Below, in pieces: positions 8,178 through 17,124 of a DNA stretch of 64,000 nucleotides; position 1 is the stretch's first letter; every line of letters starts with the position of its first letter. The stretch is from Algoriphagus lacus (GTDB taxonomy: Bacteria > Bacteroidota > Bacteroidia > Cytophagales > Cyclobacteriaceae), in assembly GCF_003583985.1 (NCBI RefSeq), contig NZ_QXML01000004.1:124001-188000 (forward strand), given 5' to 3'. The position numbers and the translations under genes were made by a program. The notes beneath the pieces are model-generated. The model ran no database searches, had not been told where the DNA came from, and saw only the letters and a program-made list of their open reading frames with translations.

Positions 8178-9599
8178 ATGAAATCCAAAAGTCTTGATTT
8201 CCGACAAATCGAATGGTGGATCGTTACCAGTGCCACCCTGATTGCCTTTCTTTTTATTCTTTTCGGCCATAGCCCAAGCTTCAATGGCGACTCAGGTTTT
8301 GAAATTTTCAAATTCGCCAGCCGCCTGCTGATCCTTGCGGTCCTTTATTCGGCTTTCCACCTTGTTCATATGGTGCTGATTCCGAGATATCAAAGTGAAT
8401 CAAAGAAATGGAAACCTATTGTTTGGATCGTGTTCACAGGTATGGTCTCATTTGCAGTATCAGCCATATTCGGCTATCAAGCTCAGTTGACCTCAGCGCC
8501 ATTCCCCACCTTTTTCCTTGGGATAATTGTGCTTTACGCCTGCTACCTGATTGCATCAAATCTGTTAAGTCAAGCACTGACACCTCCTAAGCTTCGTGAT
8601 TTCCAAGCGTACAATATCACTCGACTGATTTTCTCCTATTTGTTCACTTTCTTTTTTCTAATCCAGGTTAATCCAATAAGCAGCGAAGGGCCATCCATCA
8701 TTTTCGGCATTTTCATCCCAGTAATTTTAATTGCCACTTTTTACAATTTCTATTTGGTCTATGGCAAAAGGAAAAAAGGTAAAATCAAACAGTCCAGATG
8801 GTACAATTGGGGCTTGGTGGCAGGACTATTCATCTTATTTGGAATCATTGCCGCCAATGCAGGACAAGAAGAAATCTTTCTTATTGGGGGATTAGGAGCC
8901 AATGCTTTTTTGCAGTTGATCTTTTTCCCACTGACTTCTTTACTTTTTAAGAAATATGATTCATTTATCGGCCAGATTTCGACGCTTTCTTACCAAGTAG
9001 ATCAGGGACATGCGAGCATGGATTTTCTCCGATCGCAAATCAATCCTCATTTCCTTTTCAATGCCCTCAATACGCTTTATGCCAGTGCATTGATAGAAAA
9101 TGCAGAAAAAACCTCTGACGGCATTCAAAAGCTTGGTGACATGATGCGGTTTATGCTCCATGAGAATCAATTGCCGCGAATTCCGCTATCCAGGGAAATC
9201 GCTTACCTGAGAAACTACCTGGATTTACAGATGCTTCGCTTTGGTGCCCAATCCAACCTGGAATTGGACATCCAAATCAATGAAAGCCAATGTGCGGGTG
9301 AAATAGCTCCGATGCTCATTATTCCATTTGTGGAAAATGCCTTCAAACACGGTATCAGCACCAAGGAAAAATCGTGGATTCGGCTTAATTTAAGATGTAT
9401 TTCAGGTTCGGTTCACCTGGATTTGGTCAACAGCATTCATCCCGACAAGCCTGCCGCAGAGCAATCCAGAGAAGAATCCGGAATCGGCCTGGAAAATGTC
9501 AAAAGCCGTCTTCAGTTGGTTTATCCTGAGCGCCATCAGTTAAATGTTATCCAAAATGACACCGACTTTTTTGTTCATCTTTCGATCCAACTCAACTGA
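8178..9599 (+). CDS. LytS/YehU-type sensor histidine kinase
   Basis: A 473-residue membrane kinase. About seven hydrophobic segments fill residues 15-255, with no large extracytoplasmic loop. A His_kinase (PF06580) domain follows, with the phosphoacceptor His291 in SQINPHFLFNALNTL, an N-box PFVENAFKHG (383-392, Asn387), and a G-box GIGLENV (435-441). It should phosphorylate the LytTR regulator encoded 3 nt downstream. The signal is unknown; an integral-membrane sensor without an outer domain may sense a membrane-soluble cue or membrane state. The coding end and the next start are separated by only AAA. Confidence 0.92.
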   Translation: MKSKSLDFRQIEWWIVTSATLIAFLFILFGHSPSFNGDSGFEIFKFASRLLILAVLYSAFHLVHMVLIPRYQSESKKWKPIVWIVFTGMVSFAVSAIFGYQAQLTSAPFPTFFLGIIVLYACYLIASNLLSQALTPPKLRDFQAYNITRLIFSYLFTFFFLIQVNPISSEGPSIIFGIFIPVILIATFYNFYLVYGKRKKGKIKQSRWYNWGLVAGLFILFGIIAANAGQEEIFLIGGLGANAFLQLIFFPLTSLLFKKYDSFIGQISTLSYQVDQGHASMDFLRSQINPHFLFNALNTLYASALIENAEKTSDGIQKLGDMMRFMLHENQLPRIPLSREIAYLRNYLDLQMLRFGAQSNLELDIQINESQCAGEIAPMLIIPFVENAFKHGISTKEKSWIRLNLRCISGSVHLDLVNSIHPDKPAAEQSREESGIGLENVKSRLQLVYPERHQLNVIQNDTDFFVHLSIQLN

Positions 9600-9602
9600 T
9601 AA

Positions 9603-10277
9603 ATGATTTCAGCAATCGCAATTGACGATGAATCCTATGCCCTGGAAGTAATCAAAGCCCACGCTTCCAGGGTCCCTTTTTTGGAGTTGAAAGCTACATT
9701 CACAGATGCCGTCCAAGGCCTCGAATATCTGAAAACAGAGTCTGTTCAGCTGGTCTTTTTGGATATCAACATGCCCGATATTTCAGGAATGGACTTGGCT
9801 GCCTTACTTCCCAAGGAAACTCTGGTCATTTTTACGACGGCCTATTCTGACTATGCCGTCAAGGGCTTCGAACTGGATGCGTTGGATTATTTGCTTAAGC
9901 CTTTTAATCTCAGCCGCTTTCTGAAAGCCTGTCAAAAAGCGCAGGAATGGATCGATTTGCAGCCAAAAAATGAACCTGCTTTTCTTTTTGTCAAAACCGG
10001 AGAAGGACAAGAGCGCGTGGACTTCAGCGAGTTGTTGTATTGCGAGGCGACAGGAAACTATGTGACTTTCCAACTGCCTACCCAAAAAATCCTCAGTCGG
10101 ATGACACTTTCTGAAACGGAAAAGCTCCTACCCTCTTACTTTATCCGAACTCACCGCTCTTTTTTGGCCAATAAAAACCAGATCACCAAAGCCGAACGGC
10201 ATCAACTTCACCTGGGAGGATTCCGGGTCCCCATCAGTTCCTCCTATCTGGATTCCGTTTTGGAGAAAATCAAATAA
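9603..10277 (+). CDS. LytTR-family response regulator
   Basis: A 224-residue cytoplasmic regulator. The receiver domain (about 1-115) has the acidic pair Asp8/Asp9, phosphoacceptor Asp54 in VFLDINMPD, the Thr/Ser switch in IFTTAYS and Lys99 in LLKPFN. A LytTR DNA-binding domain (about 125-222) ends in the typical FIRTHRSFLANKNQI block. It is the cognate partner of the upstream LytS-type kinase. Its last 8 nt overlap the 3' end of the convergent AraC-type gene, so the two transcripts interfere unless a terminator lies inside the coding sequences. Confidence 0.93.
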   Translation: MISAIAIDDESYALEVIKAHASRVPFLELKATFTDAVQGLEYLKTESVQLVFLDINMPDISGMDLAALLPKETLVIFTTAYSDYAVKGFELDALDYLLKPFNLSRFLKACQKAQEWIDLQPKNEPAFLFVKTGEGQERVDFSELLYCEATGNYVTFQLPTQKILSRMTLSETEKLLPSYFIRTHRSFLANKNQITKAERHQLHLGGFRVPISSSYLDSVLEKIK

Positions 10278-11148
10278 GCAGAGTGTTTTTGAATTCTTTC
10301 CGGTATTCCATGGGGGTCTTTTTGATCCTCTCCCTAAAAAGCTTGTTGAAATTGGAAAGGGTAAAGAACCCGCATTCATAAGAAATCTCGCTGATATTCA
10401 GGTCCGATTCATTCAAAAGCTTACAGGCATGGGAAATTCGAACGTCAGTCAGAAAATCGGAAAACGATTTATTCACCCTGGATTTGAAAAATCGGGAAAA
10501 AGCAGAAACAGACATATTGGATAGTTGGGCTGCCTCTTCCAAACTCACTTTTCCCTGAAAATTCTGCATCACATATTCATAAACCTGCCCCATTCTATCC
10601 TTTTCTGATTCCCGGTTGGTGTTGATGTAGGCAGAATCGGCGATCATTTTGCAATCCGGAGAATCCACCATCAGGTTCAGGATTTTGAGCAGTTGAATCA
10701 GACTTTTGGCTCCTTTCATTTCGAGCATTTCGATCATCATTTCCCGGATCAACAAGTTGGTGCTGCCTTTTACCTCTATTCCTCTCAAGGATTTCCGAAG
10801 CATTTGGGCTATGCCGTCAAATTCTTCCAGTTCAAAAACGGAGTTGTTCAGTAAGTTATCCTGAAAATAGATCACAATCCCATGTGTTTCCAATCCATTA
10901 GAGGGATCATGGTATTCCTTGTCATTTTTCCATAAATGAGGAAGATTCGGCCCAGTCAGTACCATGTCCCCTTCCCGGAAAGCCTGCATATGATCCCCAA
11001 TAAACCGGGTACCTCTCCCCTTCAAGGCGGTAAACAACTGGTATTCTGAGTGAAAATGCCAGTTTACATCAAAATAGGGCGCGATTAATTCCTTGATTAC
11101 AAAAGCTTTTCCTTCAGGGATTCTGGATTTTCGAAAGGGGGTTTTCAC
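10270..11148 (-). CDS. AraC-family transcriptional regulator with cupin sensor
   Basis: A 292-residue regulator. The N-terminal half (about 20-110) is cupin-like, with HFHSEYQLF and a GPNLPHLW block that could hold a sugar or a metal. The C-terminal AraC DNA-binding unit (about 195-290) has two helix-turn-helix parts, VSLEEAAQLSNMSVSAFSRF and ISEISYECGFFTLSNFNKLF, and ends with the usual TPMEYRK. It is transcribed divergently from the ThuA/cupredoxin lipoprotein gene across a 130-nt gap that holds a spaced direct repeat. It is therefore the likely activator of that sugar-related cluster. It overlaps the LytTR gene tail-to-tail by 8 nt. Confidence 0.92.
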   Translation of the reverse strand: MKTPFRKSRIPEGKAFVIKELIAPYFDVNWHFHSEYQLFTALKGRGTRFIGDHMQAFREGDMVLTGPNLPHLWKNDKEYHDPSNGLETHGIVIYFQDNLLNNSVFELEEFDGIAQMLRKSLRGIEVKGSTNLLIREMMIEMLEMKGAKSLIQLLKILNLMVDSPDCKMIADSAYINTNRESEKDRMGQVYEYVMQNFQGKVSLEEAAQLSNMSVSAFSRFFKSRVNKSFSDFLTDVRISHACKLLNESDLNISEISYECGFFTLSNFNKLFRERIKKTPMEYRKEFKNTLLI

Positions 11149-11193
11149 GGTTTATTGCTCTTTTTTACGCTTATTGAAAGTCAAATTGACAAA

Positions 11194-11221
11194 AAACAGT
11201 CATAAAACAAGGTAAAACAGT
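11194..11221. promoter_or_regulatory. Candidate AraC operator: direct repeat AAACAGT
   Basis: AAACAGT occurs at 11194-11200 and again at 11215-11221, exactly 21 nt apart (two helical turns), with a partial AAACAA between them at 11205-11210. AraC-family proteins commonly bind direct repeats about 21 nt apart. The pair lies in the divergent gap between the araC-like gene and the ThuA/cupredoxin gene, 58 nt before the latter's start codon. Confidence 0.45.
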
Positions 11222-11278
11222 GAGATTTTATTGCGGTAAAATGAGAATATTTAACCCTAAAATAAGAGAACCCAAAGT

Positions 11279-14200
11279 ATGACCCAATTCAAACTGCTTA
11301 GAAGCTTCAGTCTTCTGTTGCTCGCCGCACTTTCCCTTCTGGCAAGCTGTGGCAAAAAGAACAACTTCCTCTCCATGACCGAACCCCGACGGGTAGAAAT
11401 TCTGGTCCTGGGGCATGACAGTGAGCATCACAATTCCGAAAAATTGATGATGTATCTAAGTACTCCCCTGTTTCAAAAAGGCATCAACCTGACCTACACG
11501 TCCGATGTCAATGACCTGAATGAGGAGACACTTTACAATTACGATGGTCTAATGATTTATGCCAATCATGACTCTATCTCTCCTTCTCAGGAAGCTGCTT
11601 TGAAAGATTATGTGCAAAGCGGAAAAGCCCTGATTCCTATTCACAGTGCCTCTTACTGTTTCCGAAATTCCGACTGGTACGTTAGTGCAGTCGGTGGTCA
11701 ATTCAGTAAGCATGGTGATGGTCGATTCACTGCTACTATCGTGGACAAAGCCCATCCGATCATGAACGGCATAGAGGAATTCGAGACTTGGGATGAAACC
11801 TACGTACACACTGCCATCAATCCAGACAAGCAAGTCTTGATGGAGCGCGTGGATGGTGATCACCGAGAACCCTACACTTGGGTGAGAAATGAAGGAGATG
11901 GCCGCGTCTTTTACACCGCTTATGGTCACAACGAAGAGACTTGGAAGCAGCCTGAGTTTCAGGAACTGGTAGCCAATGGGATTCTTTGGGCAGTTGGTGA
12001 AAAAGTCAACGAGCTTCTGGCCGCTTATGAAATCCCAACTCCGGAATTCAAGGATGCTGAAATCCCCAACTACGAAAAGCGCGATCCTGCTCCAAGATTC
12101 CAACTTCCACTTTCTCCGGAGCAAAGCATGAAGTTGATCCAGGTTCCGGTGGGATTTGAATTGCAGTTGTTTGCTTCCGAACCGATGATCATCAATCCCA
12201 TGGCGATGGCTTGGGATGAACGAGGTAGATTGTATGTAATTGAGACCGTCGACTATCCAAATGAGGTAAGAACTGAGGGCGGAAATGACAAGATTAAAAT
12301 CCTCGAAGATACCGACGGAGACGGAAAGGCGGATAAAGCAACTGTTTTTGCGGAAAATCTAAATATTCCAACCTCGATCATGGCGGTCAATGGAGGTATT
12401 CTGATCTCTATGGCTCCTGATTTTGTATTCTTGAAAGATACTGATGGGGACGATGTAGCAGATGTTCGTGAAGTGGTCATGACCGGTTGGGGAAAAAGTG
12501 ACACCCATGCAGGTCCTTCCAACTTGAAATATGGCTTTGACAATAAAATCTGGGGAGTCTTAGGCTACTCTGGCTTCAACGGAGAAGTCAGTGGCAAGCA
12601 GCACTCCTTCGGGCAGGGCGTTTATCGCTTTGATCCAAGTGGAGACAATCTGGAATACCTAGGAAACACCTCCAACAACACCTGGGGACTCGGATTTACA
12701 GAAGATTTCGAAACCTTCATTTCCACAGCCAACGGTCAGCACAGTGTTTACTTTGCCATGGCTAATAACTATGTGAAGCGACCAGTTTTTCAGGGTTCTG
12801 CCAATACGGTTCATGGTATTGACTCTCACTACGACATGCCCCACCTCACTCCTTTCCTGAGACAGGTAGATTGGCATGGAAGCTATACAGCTGCTGCAGG
12901 ACATAACTTCTACACGGCCAGAAGCTTTCCGGAGAAATATTGGAACAAAATTGCCTTCGTAGCCGAACCAACTGGTCGGGTATTGCATAATGCCATCATC
13001 AATCCGGATGGATCAGGTTATAAGGAGAAAAACGGATTCAATATCCTGGCAAGCTCTGACGAATGGTTCTCCCCTGTGCACGCAGAAGTAGGTCCGGATG
13101 GAGCGCTTTGGGTTGCCGATTGGTATGACTTTATCATTCAACACAATCCGACTCCAAGAGGCTTTGAAAACGGTGCAGGCAATGCCTATATCAACCCCCT
13201 TCGCGACAGCAAGCATGGTAGAATCTACCGAATGGTGTACAAAGGCGGGGAAGACTCCGAGACATTTGACCTGAAGGACGCAGATCCCGATGAGCTGATC
13301 GAAGCCCTGAAAAGTGAAAACATGTTCTGGAGATTGACCGCTCAGCGATTGATCGTGGAGACCAAAAACAAGGAAGTACTTCCTGAATTGTATAATATCA
13401 TCGGTACTGAAACTACCGATGCGGTAGGCCTCAACGGTCCGGCAATCAACGCGCTGTGGGCATTGCACGGATTAGGCGAACTGAGCGGTGAAAACAAAGA
13501 AGCGATCCAAGTGGTGGAAAAAGCCCTCAGCCATCCATCCGCTGCAGTTCGAAAAAATGCCCTGAGAGTTATCCCTCGCAACGAGGCCTCATTGACAGCT
13601 ATTTTAACTGCCAATCTGATGAATGACCCGGATTTGCATACCAGAAAATATGCCTTCCTAGCTGTTTCCGAGATGCCATTCTCCGAGGAAGCTGCCAAAG
13701 CATTGGTCAAAGCAGCTGACGTACCTGAAAACGGAACGGATGCTTATTTGCCACAGGCCATTTTCGCAGCGGTTCTGTCGCATCCAACTGAATTTGCAAA
13801 ACGGGATAATACAAAAGCACTTCAGACCCCTAGTGATGCCGAATTCTCTTTGGCTGACCGAATCAGTCGAAGCTTAGTGGCTGAGCAATATCCGTTGGAT
13901 CAGCGCAACTCCATTCTTTTCCCACCGGATGTAGCCGGAAAAGAAATTGCCATCCGAATGATTATTTCAAAGGCAAAAGATCCGTTGGAAGGTGTCTTGG
14001 TAGCCCAGGGAAATAACACCAATGGTTACAGCTTGTACATCTTCCAGGATGCGTTACATTTTGTAGTAGCTCAGGATGAAAAACAAACGATTATCAGTTC
14101 CAAAAAAGGGCTTCCGGAAGAACAATTCACTATTGATGCGACTTTGGTCGAAGACGGAAGCATGAGTCTGAAGATCAACGGGGAGGAAATTGCCAAAGGA

Positions 14201-14779
14201 AAAACCAAAGGGCTATTCCCTGCGGAGCTAAGTCCTCGCAATGTCCGCGTGGGTCGAAACGACAGCCGAAATGTGGTGGGTAAATACGAAGGTACTTGGT
14301 GGTTTGGAGGAAGACTCAGCAACAAATCCACGCTTGCTCTGAAGAAACCAGGAGCGGATGTTCAGTTGCTTTCGGATGAAGTAACAGCAGCTGCAGCAAA
14401 TGGCACCACAATTATCAAGTTGGCGGTGGTTCCTCACGAAATGAAGTTCAGCAAAACTACCTTCACGGTGAAAGCAGGTTCTCAGGTGACGATCGATTTC
14501 GAAAACCCGGACTTCATGCAGCACAACCTTGTGGTTGGACAGAAGGGATCCATGGAAACCATCGGCAAAGCCGCGGATGATTTGGCCCGTGATCCAAAAG
14601 GTGCTGAGCAAAATTACGTTCCTAAAATTCCTCAGGTCATTGCCGCCACCCGACTGGTGGATCCGGAAGGAAGAGAGTCGATCGTCTTCACTGCACCTAC
14701 AGAGCCTGGAGAATATCCGTTTATCTGTACCGTGCCAGGTCACTGGAGAATCATGAACGGAATCATGAAAGTGGAATAA
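11279..14779 (+). CDS. Surface lipoprotein fusing ThuA, membrane-bound dehydrogenase-type, HEAT-like, LamG-like and cupredoxin domains
   Basis: A 1166-residue lipoprotein with lipobox LASC (Cys24). In order it shows a ThuA-like domain (about 38-243), a beta-propeller of the PVC-type 'membrane-bound dehydrogenase' kind (about 285-655) with calcium-loop-like DTDGDGKAD, helical HEAT-like repeats (about 665-840), a LamG-like beta region (about 875-1025) and a C-terminal type-1 copper domain (about 1045-1166). The copper ligands are all visible: His1082 in MQHNLV, then Cys1150, His1155 and Met1159 with the azurin/auracyanin spacing. No CxxCH haem motif is seen, so copper seems to be the only electron carrier. 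Together with the epimerase gene 2 nt downstream it suggests periplasmic or surface oxidation of a sugar, with electrons leaving through copper. Domain borders are estimates. Confidence 0.85.
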   Translation: MTQFKLLRSFSLLLLAALSLLASCGKKNNFLSMTEPRRVEILVLGHDSEHHNSEKLMMYLSTPLFQKGINLTYTSDVNDLNEETLYNYDGLMIYANHDSISPSQEAALKDYVQSGKALIPIHSASYCFRNSDWYVSAVGGQFSKHGDGRFTATIVDKAHPIMNGIEEFETWDETYVHTAINPDKQVLMERVDGDHREPYTWVRNEGDGRVFYTAYGHNEETWKQPEFQELVANGILWAVGEKVNELLAAYEIPTPEFKDAEIPNYEKRDPAPRFQLPLSPEQSMKLIQVPVGFELQLFASEPMIINPMAMAWDERGRLYVIETVDYPNEVRTEGGNDKIKILEDTDGDGKADKATVFAENLNIPTSIMAVNGGILISMAPDFVFLKDTDGDDVADVREVVMTGWGKSDTHAGPSNLKYGFDNKIWGVLGYSGFNGEVSGKQHSFGQGVYRFDPSGDNLEYLGNTSNNTWGLGFTEDFETFISTANGQHSVYFAMANNYVKRPVFQGSANTVHGIDSHYDMPHLTPFLRQVDWHGSYTAAAGHNFYTARSFPEKYWNKIAFVAEPTGRVLHNAIINPDGSGYKEKNGFNILASSDEWFSPVHAEVGPDGALWVADWYDFIIQHNPTPRGFENGAGNAYINPLRDSKHGRIYRMVYKGGEDSETFDLKDADPDELIEALKSENMFWRLTAQRLIVETKNKEVLPELYNIIGTETTDAVGLNGPAINALWALHGLGELSGENKEAIQVVEKALSHPSAAVRKNALRVIPRNEASLTAILTANLMNDPDLHTRKYAFLAVSEMPFSEEAAKALVKAADVPENGTDAYLPQAIFAAVLSHPTEFAKRDNTKALQTPSDAEFSLADRISRSLVAEQYPLDQRNSILFPPDVAGKEIAIRMIISKAKDPLEGVLVAQGNNTNGYSLYIFQDALHFVVAQDEKQTIISSKKGLPEEQFTIDATLVEDGSMSLKINGEEIAKGKTKGLFPAELSPRNVRVGRNDSRNVVGKYEGTWWFGGRLSNKSTLALKKPGADVQLLSDEVTAAAANGTTIIKLAVVPHEMKFSKTTFTVKAGSQVTIDFENPDFMQHNLVVGQKGSMETIGKAADDLARDPKGAEQNYVPKIPQVIAATRLVDPEGRESIVFTAPTEPGEYPFICTVPGHWRIMNGIMKVE

Positions 14780-14781
14780 GA

Positions 14782-15642
14782 ATGGCCTTGAATGTAAAAT
14801 TTGCAGTCAGCACCTGGCTCTGGACTTCTCCTTTCAACAACGAAACCGTCAGGCTTTTTCCAAAAATCAAAAGCTACGGGTACGATGCGGTGGAAATTCC
14901 GGTGGAAGACCCCAGTTTAATAGATATTGATTTGGTAAAGAAAGCATTGGCAGATAATGGGCTCAGTCCCATTATCTGCGGGGCTTTCGGAACCAGTCGA
15001 GACCTGACTCACGACGATCCCTCCTTTCACAAAACCTGCTTCGATTACCTCGATTCCTGCTTTGAAATTTCCTCACAACTCGGGGCTAAATTTGTGGCAG
15101 GTCCGATGTACTCTGCTGTTGGAAAAGCCCGTTTGGTCTCTCCGGAGCAGAAAAAAATCGAATGGAACCGGGCCGTGACCAACCTCCGAAAAGTCTGCCA
15201 TCGTGCAGCAGAATTCGGACAGGAAATCGCGATAGAGACACTGAACCGGTTTGAAACGGATCTGATCAATACTGCTGAGGAATTGATGCAATTGATCACA
15301 GATATCAACGAACCACAGGCCAAAGCAATTCTGGATGGATTTCACATGAATATCGAAGAGCCCAGTATTGAAGCAGCCATTCGAAGAGTCGGCGACAAAC
15401 TGATCCACGTTCAGGTATCGGAAAACTACCGTGGCACTCCCGGAACCGGCCAAACCAACTGGGCGGCCTGGAAGCGAGGCCTAGAAGCGGTCAATTATCA
15501 GGGCGTAATCTCCATCGAAAGCTTCACCCCAGAGATTAAGGAATTGGCCGGTGCGGTATGCATCTGGAAACCTTTGGTTCCATCTCAGGACGGCTTCGCC
15601 AAAGAAGGCTTGGAATTCCTCAGGAAATGGGCCGCGGAATAA
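14782..15642 (+). CDS. Sugar phosphate isomerase/epimerase (xylose isomerase-like TIM barrel)
   Basis: A 286-residue cytoplasmic TIM barrel of the AP_endonuc_2 family. Residue spacing resembles D-tagatose/D-psicose 3-epimerases: Glu152 (AIETLNRFE), Asp185 and His188 (LDGFHMN), Glu214 and Arg217 (VSENYRGTPGTG) and Glu246 (ISIES). The position of the usual metal-binding histidine in the HxH strand is Gln211 (HVQVSEN), a change also seen in hydroxypyruvate isomerase-like members, so a metal site can still form. It probably interconverts keto sugars at C3 or acts on a 3-keto-sugar. It starts 2 nt after the ThuA/cupredoxin gene, so the two are almost surely co-transcribed. The substrate is inferred from context only. 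Confidence 0.85.
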   Translation: MALNVKFAVSTWLWTSPFNNETVRLFPKIKSYGYDAVEIPVEDPSLIDIDLVKKALADNGLSPIICGAFGTSRDLTHDDPSFHKTCFDYLDSCFEISSQLGAKFVAGPMYSAVGKARLVSPEQKKIEWNRAVTNLRKVCHRAAEFGQEIAIETLNRFETDLINTAEELMQLITDINEPQAKAILDGFHMNIEEPSIEAAIRRVGDKLIHVQVSENYRGTPGTGQTNWAAWKRGLEAVNYQGVISIESFTPEIKELAGAVCIWKPLVPSQDGFAKEGLEFLRKWAAE

Positions 15643-15712
15643 TGAAGGATGAGGTCTGAAGCACGAAATGGGAATTATGAGATTTTCGCATCCTTTACAA
15701 GTGCTGAACTTA

Positions 15713-15735
15713 GGTCACTGAGCTTGTTGAAGTGG
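15713..15735. repeat. Probable dispersed intergenic repeat remnant
   Basis: The gap between the epimerase and Gfo/Idh/MocA genes contains CACTGAGCTTGTTGAAGTG. It is close to CACTGAGCTTGTCGAAGTG, a short sequence that I recall as common in intergenic DNA of many Bacteroidota. Only one copy is present here, so the repeat status rests on memory. Confidence 0.3.
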
Positions 15736-15828
15736 TTAAAGCATCGGCATAGGTAACTACCCAACTTCCAAACATCCTGACCTCCTAACATAAAAACACC
15801 CTTTTTCAACCCAAAAATTAACTCACAA

Positions 15829-16947
15829 ATGAGCAAAAAACCAATCAACATCGCGATCATCGGACTGGGATTTGGTGCGGAGTTTATTCCGATTTATCAA
15901 AAACACCCATTGGCCAACATGTATGCGATTTGCCAGCGCAATAAGGAAAAAGCAGAGGAAATCGGAAAGGCATTCGGTATCGAGAAAGTCTACACCGATT
16001 ACGACGAGCTCCTGAAAGATCCTAACATCGATGCCGTCCACATCAATACACCGATTCAAAACCATGCGGAGCAAAGTATCAAAGCACTTCGTGCCGGCAA
16101 ACATGTAGCCTGTACGGTTCCCATGGCGACCACAGTAGAAGAATGCCGCCAAATCGTGGAACTCTGCGAGGAGACCGGGCTCACCTACATGATGATGGAG
16201 ACGGTGATTTACAGCCGTGAATTCCTTTTCGTCAAGGAAATGTACGAGAAAGGGGAACTGGGCAAAATTCAGTTTCTCCGCGCTTCCCACCAGCAGGAAA
16301 TGGCTGGTTGGCCAGGCTATTGGGAAGGCCTCCCTCCCATGCATTACGCCACACATTGTGTAGGTCCAGTTTTGGCTTTGCCAAAGGGTCAGGCGGAATA
16401 TGTGTCCTGCTTGGGTTCCGGTAGAATCGATGAAAACCTAATTCCAAAGTACGGTTCCCCATTTGCGATCGAAACCTGCCACATCAAACTAAAAGATTCC
16501 GACTTGGCCGCTGAGGTGACCCGTTCCCTGTTCAATACGGCCAGACAGTATCGGGAAAGCTTTGATGTGTACGGCTCCAAAAAGTCCTTCGAGTGGACCT
16601 TGATCGAGCATGAGGATTCGGTCATCCATACCGGAGAAGTGCCGGAGAAAGTGAAAATCCCGGACTATGCACATTTGTTACCAGAGGAAATCGCTCCGTT
16701 TACAACCCAAGGCGTGTATGATTCGGATGAAAACCAGCACCTGTCCTTTATTCAGGGTTCAGGCCATGGAGGTTCGCACCCGCACTTGGTCAATGAGTTT
16801 CTAAACGCCTTGACTGAGGGCCGTGCTCCGTATCCAGACGCAAGACAATCCGCCAACATCACCTGTGTAGGGATTTTGGCCCATGAGTCGGCCATGGAAG
16901 GAGGAAAAATCAAGTACCTGCCGGAGTTTACCCTGAGCAAGAAATAA
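15829..16947 (+). CDS. Gfo/Idh/MocA-family oxidoreductase
   Basis: A 372-residue NAD(P)-dependent sugar dehydrogenase-type protein. A Rossmann fold opens with AIIGLGFGAEF (residues 9-19) and continues with AVHINTPIQNHAEQ and GKHVACTVPMATT, where the usual catalytic EKP lysine motif reads TVPM. A C-terminal alpha/beta domain contains HYATHCVGP and GSGHGGSHPHLVNEF. Members oxidise or isomerise sugars, often to 3-keto forms, and some are partners of ThuA proteins in trehalose use. It lies 186 nt after the epimerase gene and is followed by a terminator. It is probably part of the same pathway, though the gap leaves room for its own promoter. The loss of the EKP lysine makes the exact chemistry uncertain. 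Confidence 0.87.
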   Translation: MSKKPINIAIIGLGFGAEFIPIYQKHPLANMYAICQRNKEKAEEIGKAFGIEKVYTDYDELLKDPNIDAVHINTPIQNHAEQSIKALRAGKHVACTVPMATTVEECRQIVELCEETGLTYMMMETVIYSREFLFVKEMYEKGELGKIQFLRASHQQEMAGWPGYWEGLPPMHYATHCVGPVLALPKGQAEYVSCLGSGRIDENLIPKYGSPFAIETCHIKLKDSDLAAEVTRSLFNTARQYRESFDVYGSKKSFEWTLIEHEDSVIHTGEVPEKVKIPDYAHLLPEEIAPFTTQGVYDSDENQHLSFIQGSGHGGSHPHLVNEFLNALTEGRAPYPDARQSANITCVGILAHESAMEGGKIKYLPEFTLSKK

Positions 16948-16952
16948 AGCAA

Positions 16953-16986
16953 AAGGCCTGGATATCACCTCCAGGCCTTAGTTTTT
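16953..16986 (+). terminator. Intrinsic terminator after the Gfo/Idh/MocA gene
   Basis: AAGGCCTGGA (16953-16962) pairs with TCCAGGCCTT (16970-16979) around a 7-nt loop, and a U-tract follows (TTAGTTTTTT). It begins 6 nt after the stop codon. Confidence 0.8.
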
Positions 16987-17013
16987 TAAAGACAAAGAAC
17001 ACAACTGTTTTTT

Positions 17014-17031
17014 ACCACTGAGTTCACAGAG
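17014..17031. repeat. ACCACTGAGTTCACAGAG-type dispersed motif
   Basis: This 18-nt stretch resembles ACCACAGAGNNCACAGAG, a motif that I recall from intergenic DNA of many bacteria, often near GxxExxY protein genes. No such gene is present here. A pyrimidine-rich tract (CCAACTTCCTAACC) follows near 17070, similar to one before the Gfo/Idh/MocA gene near 15757. These look like remnants of small intergenic repeats. Confidence 0.25.
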
Positions 17032-17124
17032 AAATTGGAGAGAGAATTTGTAAGGCGCCCCGCCACAGTCTTTCCAACTTCCTAACCTCCAAACTTCTGT
17101 CGTCCAGGATTAGAAATCCTACCT

